Part shown: positions 13,441-24,415 of the stretch, piece by piece
Position numbering within the stretch: the first letter of the stretch is position 1
Layout of the letters: each line of letters starts with the position of its first letter
Origin: Cristatella mucedo
Taxonomy: Eukaryota; Bryozoa; Phylactolaemata; Cristatellidae
Direction: 5' to 3'
Assembly (NCBI GenBank): GCA_009760855.2
Contig: WPIO01000002.1
Location: forward strand, 15,171,001-15,235,000
Length of the DNA: 64,000 nt
The notes under the pieces: model-generated
The model's database searches: none
What the model was told of the DNA's origin: nothing
What the model saw: the letters and a program-made list of their open reading frames with translations, nothing else
Translations under genes and position numbers: made by a program

Positions 13441-14018
13441 ACAAAGAGACTTTGTGGATTGCTGGGTCTTCAGGACGATTCTCTAAAGTTGATCAATTGA
13501 GACAGAGCAAAGTTCTTACGCTGACCCTTAAGGTCTACCAAGGCTTGGCCGCTCCATAACTAGCCGAGCTGTTGCACCAGTTTAAGCTTCCTCATGCCCT
13601 CAGGTTCTGTATTGACAATAGATAAGCTGTTCCATTCTCATGCTAAAAGACCGTTGCCGACAGAAGCTTTAGCTCTGCAGGTCTTAGGCTATGGAATTCG
13701 CTTCTACGATTCTTACGCAAAGACAACTACTCTCATGCTGCCGACTATGGCACGTCCTTTCCAGCAGTCCTGAGCGGCTACTTCCATGCTACTCACTACC
13801 TCAGCTGCTCTCCTGACTCTGCTATGCTTCCCACTTTCTCTTTGTTAATGAGACAAAATCTGTTGGCTATCGAATGCGTACCGAAAGCCGCTTACGCTGT
13901 GAGTGCGCAATATACAAAACTCTCCTGCGTAACAGCTGCATAGTCTTTGTGGCCTTTTAGAATTACAGATGGAGACACATTACAGTACATCTCCGAGGGT
14001 TACCTGTTCAATGGAAGA
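13441..14018 (+). repeat. L2/CR1-like LINE 3' fragment (family B)
   Basis: A second LINE family, with copies at 38083-38968 (minus), 40391-40914 and 50420-51330. It includes the end of the RT ORF (read in the other copies as LAELLHQF and SSAGPRLWN), then a 3' region with cgaaagccgct and cagatggagacacattacag. This copy and the one at 40391 share the same final bases up to ttcaatggaagatgtc, so that sequence belongs to the element. Confidence 0.75.
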
Positions 14019-14359
14019 TGTCAATACAGCCAGACCGTTGAAGGAGCAACCCCAACTGACTTCTTCTTTCACATCCCGCGTCAATAAAAACGGGAAGTGG
14101 AGTCAGTTATTCGGTTAGTCGGTTATCACATGCTCATCTTTTCTTTCAATTTCAAGCCGTTTGCAGTCATTTTGAAGCCGTCACTCGAATCTGCGGTTTT
14201 GAGCTCATCCAGCATCAAGCTACCAATGATAGCTGTTAGATTTGTGCAAGCAGTCGCACACAGAAAAAGACGGCTCAGACAGACACCATTTATTATAGAA
14301 TGAGGATGGGGCCTGAGAGGTCACCACGCTAGCTGAACAGCTACTGAGCGTATCCAAAA
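14019..14359. other. No recognisable feature
   Basis: Short unique-looking interval between two LINE copies. No ORF or repeat recognised. Confidence 0.4.
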
Positions 14360-16070
14360 GCATATTATTGGGTGCGCTGCTTTTCATGGATTTCCGGCGA
14401 TGCCGTACGCTCACGCAGTACAGCGGACTTAACGGTGAAGGTAGTCCATCACCCCAAGGTACCAAGTCTTCCTTGATCTCAGATTTATCTGATCTCCTTT
14501 TAATTATGCATACAAGAACTCAATCTTTCCTCGTTATTTGCGATTTCAACATTCAATTCCAAAATTTATCTGACGCCTTCAGAACCGAATTAAAATCATC
14601 TATGAATCACTAAACCTAAATAGCCTTGACATGGATGCTGTCCGTCAGAGAATATCTGCTTCGCCTCTGCTGCTCAATTCCCTTCTGACCTTTCCGCACT
14701 GGTAGATTGCTACAACACGACACTAGCTGACATGCTCGATGAGTTAGCACCTTTAACTAATCTCACTATGTGCCATCGTCAAGACGGCGCATGGTTTCCA
14801 TATAAATTAAACTTACTAGGTCTACTAAGCAATAGCCAAAAGTATGCAAGATGTTAGGACTGACCGTCAATCGACGTGCATACGAGGACTGCTGTAGATC
14901 ATACCAATCGATCCTAGCAAAGGATACGTCTGTTGAATCACAGATGTACAATCCACAAATGCTGATGTCTGCGATTAACCTAATCCTTATCCGCTCCCAG
15001 ATAAGCTCCTTACCTAGTGATAATTATGATAATCTAGCTGATATCCTCTCTAGCTTATTTGTCAACAAGATAGAGAAGGGGAGTCCATCCCTAGGGTGGG
15101 CAGCAGCATCCCAATGGAATGCTTTGCCTCATCTCTAGGCAGCACCTCCGTGTCTACATTTAAATGAGGTCACTAGTGACCTCGTCCTGAAATTCATATC
15201 CCAATCAAAGAAGACAACTAGTACTCTAGATACTATTCCCACTGCTGTGCACGATCAGCTGTTGCCACTCGATAAAAAGCATCATAAATATGTTGTTAGC
15301 CTTAGGTCATGTCCCAGCACCTTTCAAAAAGGCTGTAGGCAGACCGCTTCTCAAGAAAGCAACAATAGACCGAGAGAACCTGATCAAATTTTGCCCATTC
15401 AGTCTGCCCTCTATCATTACTATCAAAGAGAATGGAAAGAGTTATGGCACGTCAGCTGAACTCATATTTTGGAATTTCAAACCGAGCTAGTAAGTTACAG
15501 TCTGGTTTTAGAGACAATCACTCCACAGAGAGCTTCCGGTGTATAACGACTTTCTTAAGAATGCAGCCTCAGGCAGAGTATTTCTGGTCGCTTTGCTCGA
15601 TTTCTCGGCAGCTTTTGATAGTATTGATCACCAAGTCCTTCTTGAGCGCCTCTCATCTCGCCTGGGCATCACTGGTACTGCTCTGAAATGATTCAGGTCC
15701 TATCTCAGTGGGAGTATTCCGAGTATTGATGTGAACGGATGTTGTGTTTCAGTTTCTCCGGTGGTGGCTGTTCTTGTGGAGTCTCACAGAGACACCGAGC
15801 GGACGTGAGCAGTGAGCGAGACTCTTTCTTTATTCCCCCCAGCGGGTATATACACGAGCTGGGGGCTGACTCACCACAGATAAGGGAGTGCATATGTGGT
15901 GGGCCACATACATTAAAGGCTGCACCGAGTCAATTGCTCAACCACCTGCTGCAGGTGGGGCATATATTAGTGGCCGAGGCCGCTGCACTAATTGCAATAG
16001 CTGGAGCAGCAGGCGCACGAAACACGGACAAAGAGCATTCGAGAATCCTCTGAAATATGGGGTACTTCCA
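14360..16070 (+). mobile_element. L2-like non-LTR retrotransposon (family A), endonuclease-RT copy, decayed
   Basis: A long but degenerate LINE copy. Around 14460-14610 the apurinic endonuclease domain is visible (FLVICDFNIQFQNLSD, a typical DFN motif region). The reverse transcriptase starts near 15300, and its palm-region block runs to 15730 in several frames. A 285-bp LTR is inserted at 15740-16024 and splits the RT; LINE sequence resumes with caaagagcattcgag at 16029. Homology fades at about 16070, so the copy is 3'-truncated. It is the same subfamily as 19679-21335. Stops and frameshifts rule out activity. Confidence 0.75.
15740..16024 (-). mobile_element. Solo LTR inserted in a LINE, with CGGA target duplication
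   Basis: A 285-bp insert bounded by TG (tgttgtgtttc) and CA (gcgcacgaaaca), flanked by cgga at 15736-15739 and again at 16025-16028. Removing it rejoins the LINE sequence exactly. On the minus strand it reads like an LTR: a TATA-type gtatatacc is followed about 20 bp later by AATAAA. A related copy at 16972-17246 has a polypurine tract next to it, which fixes the same orientation. The 4-bp duplication fits Ty3/gypsy-like integration. Confidence 0.7.
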
Positions 16071-16237
16071 CACTCTGCCTACCAAACGACCGTTATCGAC
16101 AGCATGTTTCATTTACGATACACATAATATTGAAATATCACTCAGCAGTTAATCTCTTAATCCAGACACATCACATGTTCTGCAGAGCTCTGGCACAAAA
16201 CCTCGGTCGTCAAAGGAGAGCACTTTTACCTCTAGGT

Positions 16238-16408
16238 AAGTGGTTCTTAACCTTCCTGATGCCGCGACCCTTTAATACAGTTCATCATGTTGTGGCGACC
16301 CTCAGCCATAAGATTATTGTGTGCGAAACAGGGAAATGCGTGTTTTCCGATGGTCTTAAATGACCCCTGCAAAAGGGTCGTTCAACCCCCAAAGGTTAAG
16401 AACCGCTG
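16238..16408. mobile_element. Short hAT-type MITE
   Basis: A 171-bp segment with inverted ends, agtggttcttaacc on the left and ggttaagaaccgct on the right, and internal ccgcgaccc/gggtcgt blocks. This terminal sequence is typical of non-autonomous hAT elements in many animals. The flanking 8-bp sites, ctctaggt and ccctattc, match only partly but keep the central CTA expected for hAT duplications. There is no coding capacity. Confidence 0.65.
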
Positions 16409-16971
16409 CCCTATTCCAAACCAGGACGATATAGTTGCAGGTCTTAGGCCAGGGACCCATGTTGATTGAAATAACCTTGTATGGGCTATTTTATCCCCTC
16501 ATTCATCTGGCTACACACAGATGGCAATACAGGATTGCTTGGGCCGACATGTGGCCGGACAGTTACGAAAGAATAGACAGTTTTGATGTTTGTCAAGAAC
16601 TCAATTCGTTATGAGCGTCAACTATTAAACTCATGGCGAGCGTCTTAGTCGCAGTCGCTCCTCTGTGATCTGTTCCTCAGGCCTCATATGAGAAGCTGAG
16701 ACTAAGAGGGTTACAAGCCAGTTAAACTGGATGTAAAAACTAGTATGTCTCGGTCATCCCAGGAAGGTTAAGGAGCAGGTGCACGAAAACTTTCAGAATT
16801 AATCTGAGGTCATCACGGAAGGTTAGCAGAAGCTAAAGCGAACTGGTTGCACTCACGGTGTTCGCCTCACCGTGGAGGAAAATCCTTATGAGCAGTAATC
16901 ACGTTCTTAAGAAATGTCTATCAATTATGGCTATCCACTTCAAAAATGACAGGGACGAGGGTTGGGACTGA
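16409..16971. other. No recognisable feature
   Basis: No ORF with motif, repeat or RNA gene recognised between the MITE and the next LTR. Confidence 0.4.
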
Positions 16972-17246
16972 TGTACGACCGTAGCTCCGGGGGTGGCTGT
17001 TCTTGTGGGAGTCTCACGGAGACACAGCGGACGCTCGTTCACGGTAAACGAGACTCTGCTTTATTCCTCTCAGCGGGCACATACATGGCAGCCCAATCAA
17101 TCGCAGCAGATGACACGAAATATAACCTGCATTAGTGACCCGCCGCTGAGCTGCTTCAATGGCTTAACTATTGGCCACAGGTGAGGCACGTGCATTAGTG
17201 TCAGTAGCTTCGCTGATTACGGAAGAAGCCGTAGGTGCACACAACA
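16972..17246 (-). repeat. 3' LTR of a minus-strand LTR retroelement
   Basis: Related to the solo LTR at 15740-16024: both share cggtggctgttcttgtgg-like, gagactct and tttattcc blocks and end in acaaca or gaaaca. Directly to its right, read on the minus strand, lies the purine tract tatggggaatgga, as expected just upstream of a 3' LTR. This makes 17247 onward the interior of a minus-strand element. No matching 5' LTR was found at higher coordinates. Confidence 0.6.
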
Positions 17247-19430
17247 TCCATTCCCCATAGCTAATAGATTTTGTAGTCCAACAGCCTAGCTGGGGAGGGG
17301 ACGACTCTCACGACTAGAACGTCGTGTAGCCATTGGCTTCCCGCGTTCTCCTCTTCTCCCTGCTCAGGCGGTGCCTTGTCCCGCGGTTTGTCATTAGGGC
17401 TCGGCCAGAATATTAATTCAGCATTAACGAGCTCCGATCGGCTTGGACGGGGTGCAGGCAACGTGACAGCACGTCAGCTCTGCCCTTCGCGAGCAGCCGG
17501 TCGTAGATGCTGCCCACCTTTAGGTAAAGGTGGACCACTGCTCTCACTGTCAGGCGGTTTCCGTAGGTCACATCCGTGCGAGCCCGGATGACCTGTCTCA
17601 TGCGCTCGTCGCCGGCCGATCACGCCCTGCAAAAACCACTCGGGCTCATTGTGGCTTCGCCTGTCTCGGAGTTCCACTCCGCCGAGTCACGCTCGTGGTT
17701 GTGCTGCTTTGCCTCTGAACTGAGATGCTCTCGCAGGTGCTCTTCGCCGCAGCGAAGCTCTCGCTGCTTCGCTTCACGGGCAGCCTGCACGTCGTCTACA
17801 GGCTACTAGAGCCTTGCCGTGGACCGCTATCTCGCGGTGCTTCTCAGCGCTGTGCACCGAGATGCACGTGCGGGTGCTCTTCACCACCGCTAAGGCGCTC
17901 TCGCTGCTGCGCTTGGCTGCCAATACGTCGCTCTCATGGACACACTTCGCTGCCCCCGAAACACTCTCCCTGCTTCGCTGTCGCTGCTACACTTCGCAGC
18001 CAAGTGCTCTTGTACCCATGCTGGGTTCGGTTGGCTGGGACCGGACGGCTTTAGTGAGGGTTAGGGTCACCGGCTAGGCCGGGGTCGGACCTACGGCACG
18101 GCCGGATGTATGCGGTGACGTGAAGTCACCGGGGCTCTTGGGTACGAGAAGTTGGCCAAGTAAGTCGTGGTGTTGGAGGCTCCGGGTCTCACCGAGTTAT
18201 GCACCTGGATTCGTGCAGGCGTGCTCCGGTGATGCTGCCACGCACGCAAGGGAACTAGTACCCAAGGCCCGAGCGGAGCTGGATAGCTCGCTCGTTGTTG
18301 ACTTGTTTATACCGCGTCCCCCCCCCGTGTAGCGTGTTCGTGACCCCCCCCCCGTGTGTTGGCGTCTTTCGGTGGAAGCTTACGACTGTGGTAGTTGTCG
18401 ACTCGGACTAGCCAGCAGTTACTCAGCCAGCCGGGTTTTGGACGGCGCACGCTCGTACTGTTGGATTCGGAGTCGGTACAACGACAGGACTGCAGAAGCC
18501 GACTGACCCCAACTAACACGTTTGTTCGCGCTTCCTGCGTCGTCTTGCGCCCCCGTAGTGTACTGTGTATAGGACCCTCCCTGTAAACTTGTTTAGTTCC
18601 CCTGTTGTTGTTGGCGCATGCGTTAATATAAAGAGGTTTAACCGGACGGCCGCTCGTCTTACCCTAGCTCGGCGGCATGGCGAGCGGCAGCGTGGCCGGA
18701 GGATGGCGGGGTTTGGCGGGAAATAGCCTTTGACCCCAGGAACTCGGTTACACTCTCATGGGCTACCTGTGCCTGGTCGCAGGCTGCTATAGCCTTGTCG
18801 CTGACTGCTATCTCGCGGTGCTCCTCTGCACTCGGCACTAAGACGCTTGTGCAGGTGCTCTCCACCACCAAGAAGTTTTCGCCGCTGCCGAGACTCTCTC
18901 GGCTGCTCCCTCGGGCTCTCTTTACCGCCGAGATGCTCTACGACGCTCTCGCTGCTGCGCTTCGCCGCCGAGACGTCGCTCGCTTGGGCCGCCTGCGCCT
19001 TTTCGCAGGCAACTATAACCTCTCCGCTGACCACTGCTGCCTCGCCGCTGGAAGCAGTCACATGCCGCATCTTCTTCGTCTCCTGCTACTGCCGCTGCGC
19101 ACTTACGTTGTTCTGCCGCTCTTCGGCTGTTGTGGCTACTATGTCGGAAGCGGTCCCATACCCGCTTCGCTTCCTCCTCAGGTATTGCCGTCGGATAGCT
19201 TCGGCAGCCGATTGAGTTCCGCTCGGCAATCTGGCTCTTTCGGGCAGTTGACAGTGGGGTCGACCGGTAATGAAGCTGGCTCGTCGCCTTGCTTTGTCCC
19301 GTCTCGGCTACGGTGAGCTGCTCTTTCTCCAGCCAAAACCTCTCGGCGTCCAGCACGGCCTTCTCATCCATCAACCACGATAACATCAGGATTAACTCAT
19401 TTCGCGGCTTGTGTTAATCTAGCTTTACGT
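17247..19430 (-). pseudogene. Interior of LTR element encoding coiled-coil-like fragments; no RT seen
   Basis: Read on the minus strand, this interval holds overlapping ORF pieces (about 17413-17601, 18659-18871, 18756-19070 and 18922-19386). They are rich in Ala, Glu, Lys, Arg and Ser with heptad-like spacing (for example SVVEHLGGK and AIAACDQAQVAHES). The blocks at about 17800-17960 and 18770-18990 are related to each other, so the coding part contained tandem repeats. An LTR-like repeat sits inside at 18022-18752. I see no protease, RT or integrase motifs. It could be the gag part of a non-autonomous element or a captured host coiled-coil sequence. Frames are broken. Confidence 0.4.
18022..18752 (+). 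repeat. LTR-like repeat C, copy 1
   Basis: 731 bp from tgggttcggttggctggg to ctcggttaca, that is TG...CA ends. It is repeated at 22363-23080 and, with a large internal deletion, at 49455-49808. A TATA-like aatataaag lies near 18624-18635. Some similarity continues a few bases to the left (tgctcttgta here and at 49436), so the true edge may lie up to about 17 bp further out. No target duplication is visible. Runs of seven to nine C residues occur near 18319-18353. Confidence 0.55.
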
Positions 19431-19678
19431 TGGCCGGCTGATCAACCCAACCGTGTAGCGCGTTATTGCCCAGACACACTGGCTTAACCTGTTCTAGCGA
19501 TATCGCAATCTTTAGCCTTACTTCGGCCTTCTCAAGCTCGAGCGTGTGCGCAGGCGCGAAGCGGACACAGCCAAGGACGCAGGCGTCTGAACGAGAAAGT
19601 AGTGTATACAGCGGCGAGCGAGCGAGTGGCGAGCTTGTGCATGATGCCGTAGATCAAACCTCCCGGCTCGCGTGAGCC
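19431..19678. other. Spacer between element interior and LINE
   Basis: GC-rich sequence of unclear origin. It may still belong to the minus-strand LTR element. No motif seen. Confidence 0.3.
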
Positions 19679-21335
19679 ACATGTCCCAGCACCTTTCAAA
19701 AAAGCTGTAGTCAGGCCACTTCTCAAGAAAGCGACACTAGACCAGGAGAGCTTGAGCAACTACCGCCCAGTCTCCCTTCTACCATTCCTATCAAAGACAC
19801 TGGAACGGGTTGTGGCTGACCAGCTAAACTCAAATATTGAAACTGTAAACCTTGCTAGTAAGTTCCAGTCAGGCTTCAGAGCTAATAAATCCTCAGAACC
19901 AGCATTGCTTAGGGTGTACAAAGACATAATTAGGAATGCAGACATGGGTAGAGTTTCTCTGCTTGTTTGGTTGATCTTTCGGCAGATTTTGATACCATCG
20001 ATCACCATGTTTTTCTTGAGCACCTCTCATCTCACCTGGGCATCACTGGCACTGCTCTGCAATGGTTCAGGTCATATTTCCATTGGAGACTCCAGAGTAT
20101 TGACGTGAATGGACAAAGATCATTCAAGGTACCTCAGAAATATGGGGGTACCTCGGAGCTCCGTGCTAGGTCCGGTTCTTTTCACGGTTTATTCTCTCCC
20201 TCTTGCCGATGTGATTGCCAAGCACAATCTAGGCTTTCACTTCTATACGGATGACACTCAAGTGTACCTTTGCTTTGATCCCTCCCAGCCTTCGAGCACC
20301 TCAAATTCTCTCAACTCCTTTGCTGCATGTGTTGATGACATCCGCACATGGATGGCAGCAAATTTTCCTAAGCTAAACGATGATAAAACTAAGTTATTAG
20401 TAATGGAAAAACCCAGTGTAATTGAGAAATTGGAAAGGCTGACGCTCAAAATTGGCTCTGCCAGCATATCTCCTGTCGAATCAGCTCGAAATATAGGTGT
20501 CATATTCCAAAGTGACCTCTCGTTAGACGACCACATCAGCTCCACTATCAAGTCTGCCTACTTTCAGCTACATAACATTGCTAAAATTTGGGCTTGTTTA
20601 GATAAGGATACCACGTCAAAGTTGGTCCATGCATTTGTGACATCCCGTCTTGATTTCTGGAACTCACTGCTTGTTGGCCTACCGGCATGTGCGATCAGGC
20701 GATTACAGCTGGTGTAAAACTCTCAGCTAGCCTTGTCTGTCGTGAACGTCGCAGTTGCCATATCCCACCACTTCTCGCCGACCTGCACTGGCTACCAATC
20801 AAGCAACGCATCGACTTCAAGGTTTTGTCGTTCATTCTTAGGTCACTTCATTCTTTGGCTCCAGCCTACATCTCAGATCGACTCCCCCACCAGGCCAAGC
20901 ATCGTACCACCCGCTTTTCGGAATCCAACAGTCTACCAATACCTCGTACAAACCTCATATCCATTGGAGACCGTGCATTTAGTTTGTATGCTCCTAAAGC
21001 CCGGAACTCACTCCCGACTTGCGTCAGAACATCCCCTGACTCGACCACATTTAAAAAGAACTTAAAAACGCACCTATGTAAGACAGCATTTAGTGGATCC
21101 CTGTGATTCGTCCTTCATGTGCTTATGCGTGCTGATACTGTGCATGCTGCCACTAACCACACTTGCATGCTGACGCTTTGCATGTCACCCCTAACCATGT
21201 TATTCATGTTTATCAAGCATGATATTACTCACCATTCAATCGCATTCCCTTTGCAGCAAATGTAAAGTGCCTATAAAGAGATTGAGTTCTCTGAGTGCGC
21301 TTTATCAAGTGCATTATTATTATTACTTGACGGTA
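19679..21335 (+). mobile_element. L2-like LINE (family A), 5'-truncated RT copy with intact 3' end
   Basis: The best copy of the family. RT blocks run in order: an N-terminal [14 protein letters not shown] block (about 19755), [15 protein letters not shown] (about 19870), the A-motif region with DTIDHHVF (about 19990), then the catalytic region with YTDDTQVYL (about 20240) and MAANFPKLNDDKTKLLV (about 20350). The TDD in place of ADD is seen in this copy. The thumb and C-terminal region follow to about 21100. At least three frames are used (19752-20108, 20109-20717, 20687-21106), so the copy is dead. The 3' end is the conserved module at 21250-21330 with a short ATT tail. The 5' end is truncated, at the same point in the RT as 15305 of the other copy. 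Confidence 0.85.
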
Positions 21336-21894
21336 CGTTCGAGGGTGGGCGTGTCTTCAGCTTCAAAGTGTGCCAGGAAAAGTCGGTTCAGCTTTACGAA
21401 CAGGCTGAAAGAGAGGAGCGAGTGAGCCGTTGGTCACATGACGAGTGCTGCTACTAGTTGACCATTATTTACAGATAGGCCAAGCAACAACGACCCCTAG
21501 GTGCCGAGAGTGGGAGTCAACCCCTGGGGCTTGAGTTCAATCAGACATACTAGCTTAACAAAATTAGTGGTTCTTTTTTTCCCTTTAAATCTTAATTCCT
21601 GCTAGTCAGACCCAAAACAAGTTTGTGAGAAATTCAATCATTTGCTTGCCATACCTGCGAGTTCTCATATCGCGGATATTAAGGGTTCGATGGGTAACTT
21701 TTTCGACTTCTGTATTGAAAAAAAATGCACATATTAAGGCCTCCATACAAGCACCTCCATTTAAAGCAAATTGTGAGTCTCAACCTTTGATCTACCGTCA
21801 GAAAACTTCAGAGGTTTCTCTATGAGAGTGGTTACTTTAAAAAAGTCGTGTAAAGAGGCTCGTGCCCTAAAGACCCAATGTTATCACCTCTGAT

Positions 21895-22165
21895 TTTCAC
21901 AGGCAGACAAACTTAGTCCAGCCACAACTCAGATTTTTAATGCTTCTCTGGTTAACCGGGGTCTTCCAGAGTCTTTTAAATCGGCCATCGTTCGACTGAT
22001 ACTTAAAAAGGAATGGACTGAATGCTGAGATCCTAGCAAACCATAGCCCAATTCCCTTCTTCATTTGTGTCAACAATTCTCGTAAAAATAGTTGCTAAGT
22101 ACTTTGAAGAGCACATTGAAAAGATTTAACTCTCAGAAATATTTCAGTCGGGATTCAAGTGATGC
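21895..22165 (+). repeat. L2-like LINE fragment, RT N-terminal block
   Basis: Contains the conserved RT N-terminal sequence (NASLVNRGLPESFKSAIVR, then LKK and a degraded NY/HSPIP block, ending near FQSGF). It is more diverged from the other family-A copies, so it may be a sister family. Only about 270 bp remain and they contain stops. Confidence 0.65.
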
Positions 22166-22362
22166 TACTTACTTATACTTCTCTCGTAGCTACAAACGAC
22201 ATCCCAGGTTGCAACAACGACTGCAGTGGTACTGCCGTGGCCCTTCGTGATCTAGCAGTTGCGTTAGCCACTGCTGACCGCGATATCCTATTTCAGCGAT
22301 TTAGAGTAACGATCGGTCTGGATGACGAGGCTCTGGCGTAGTTGTTCAAATTGCACCCAGGC

Positions 22363-23080
22363 TAGGTTCGGTTGGCTTGGACCGGGCGGCTATAATGAGG
22401 GTAAGGGTCACCGGCTAAGCCGGGGTCGGATCTACGGCATGGCCGGATGTGCGGCGACGCGAGGTCACCGGGGCTCTTGGGTAGGAGAAGTTGGCCGAGT
22501 AAGTTGAGGTGTTGGAGGCTCCCGGTCTCGCCGAGTTATGCACCTGGATGGTTGCAGGCGTGCTCCGGCGATGCGGCCACGCACACAAGGCGACGAGTAG
22601 CCACGGCCCGAGCGGAGCTGGATAGCACGCTTGTTGTTGAGACTTGTATATTCCGCATTCCCCGTGTAGCGCGTTCGTGACCCCCGTGTTTTGGCGTCTT
22701 TCGGCGGAAGCCCTCGACTGTTGTGGACGCCTGCTCCATTTATTCCAGAATACTCAGCTAACCGGGTCTTGTACGGCGTATGCTTGTACTGGTGGGACGG
22801 AGGCCGGCGACGGTGCGGCGGTAGAAGCCGACTGACCCCAACTAACACGTTTGTTCGCGCTTGCTTCGTCGTCTTGCGCCCCCGTAGTGCACTGTGTATA
22901 GGACCCTCCCCGTAGACTTGTTTAGCTCCCCTGTTGTTGTTGGCACATGCGTTGTTATAAAGAGGTTTAACCTGAGGCCGCTTGTCTTACCCTAGCTCAG
23001 CGGCATGGCGAGCGGCAGCGTGGCCGGAGTGCAGCGGGGTTTGGCGAGAACTAGCCTTTGACCCCTGGAGCTCGGCTACA
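22363..23080 (+). repeat. LTR-like repeat C, copy 2
   Basis: 718 bp, colinear with 18022-18752 (taggttcggttggcttgg to ctcggctaca), with a TATA-like ttataaag near 22955. It lacks the coiled-coil-like flanks seen beside copy 1, so the repeat disperses independently, as a solo LTR would. Confidence 0.6.
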
Positions 23081-23324
23081 CAATTATGCTTGCACGATCG
23101 TGTTCAATCCGCACCGTGTGGCGGTCAAATCTCATCAAGCAGACCTGTGGAAATTCACAAAGATCCGTTCTTGGTCCTACGCTGTTCTCCATTTAAACTG
23201 AGCCTCTGAGAAAACTGATTGAGGCCCGTGAGAGCAGCTATCGCTTCCATGCTGACGATACCCATTTTTTGGCAATTTTCGTTTGAGCCGCCGGAATCTG
23301 CGGCAGCCTTTAATAAATAATAAT

Positions 23325-23420
23325 TTTAATAATAATAATAATTAACTTGATAAAGCGCCCTCAGAGAACTTAATCTCTCTCTAGGCGCTTTACATTTGCT
23401 GTAAAGTGAAATGCAATTTA
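23325..23420 (-). repeat. LINE/SINE 3' tail (family A), minus strand
   Basis: Starts with an ATT-complement microsatellite, followed by cttgataaagcgccctcaga and ctaggcgctttacatttgct, the complement of the conserved tail module. Confidence 0.8.
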
Positions 23421-23439
23421 ATGGTAAGTAAAGTAAACT

Positions 23440-24110
23440 GAATGCTTGCCCAGAGGCGTAGCAATGGGTGGGAAGGCAGGGGGACAGATGTCCCCGGGGA
23501 AGACCAAGGCCAAGGGGGCACCGAGAGAAAAATGGATTATGCCCTTTTTTTTAAACTTTTCATGTGAAAACATCAATCTTGGTTTCAAGCAAGTCCTCGT
23601 TTCAATGGACTTAACTATCCCTGGCTGAGATAGTTAGGCGTGTTTACAGACTTAGACCAATCTGTTGCTTGGCGCTCTGGCGGTACACACTCGAGGAAAC
23701 GGAAACACCGAGGGTGCTTCAACCACCACGTATTCGGCTGGTGCTCGAAGCGAAACAAGCACGTGATCGTTCACCCCTCCGTCCGCTCACAGATCTTGAT
23801 GGCAGATTTGGTTTCTTGATGGCAGTTGAGAAGCTTTCAAAAAACTTGGTCTGATCAAACTTCCCCACCAATGTCTAAATCTTAGAGACTTCTATTGTTC
23901 AGACGTTGATGGAACAGAGTTGTATAACGAAATATGTGACGGTGAAATGCTTCTCATCGCACTCGGCACTAAAGAAACCATTGGAAACTGAGAGTTGCCC
24001 TGTAAGTTCTTCTCACTATCTCGTACCTGTACTAGAGTTTATAAAACTTTCTCAACTCGATATGCCTTCTAACTCACTTTTTGTATTCTTTTAGTAGAGC
24101 TATATTGCAA
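23440..24110 (+). mobile_element. Degenerate hAT transposon fragment
   Basis: The left part starts near 23450 with cagaggcgtagcaatgggtg, a terminal sequence typical of hAT elements. Further right, interrupted frames resemble hAT transposases of the ZMYM/GTF2IRD2-like class: LTDLDGRFGFLMAVEKLSK (about 23790), then IKLPHQ...DFYCSDVDGTELYNEI (about 23850-23940), then VLEFIKLSQLD (about 24035). At least two frame changes. The dimerisation block normally found downstream is missing. No right inverted repeat was located. Confidence 0.45.
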
Positions 24111-24279
24111 GAATTTTTAAAAAGGGGAATGATGCCATTTGTAGCTTTGTTCTCGGGCGCCGAAAGGTCTCACTGCGCCTGTTTCTCCCTGCCTCACTGT
24201 GCTTGTTTTGCAAACGTTAGATTGGCGATGTTGGCCAATGTTCTCAAATTTAACGACGATAATTCACGCTCCAACTCAT

Positions 24280-24357
24280 TTTGCAGCAAATGTAAAGCGC
24301 CTAGAAAGAGATTAAGTTCTCTGAGGGCGCTTTATCAAGTATATTATTATTATTATT
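24280..24357 (+). repeat. LINE/SINE 3' tail (family A) with ATT tail
   Basis: A conserved tail module, gcagcaaatgtaaagcgcct through gagggcgctttatcaagt, ending in five ATT units. It lies about 60 bp left of the gypsy insertion. Confidence 0.8.
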
Positions 24358-24415
24358 ATAGGATATCCTTTTTGTTCGGATGAACAGGAGACTTTTCTTT
24401 TCTAATCAGTGATGT

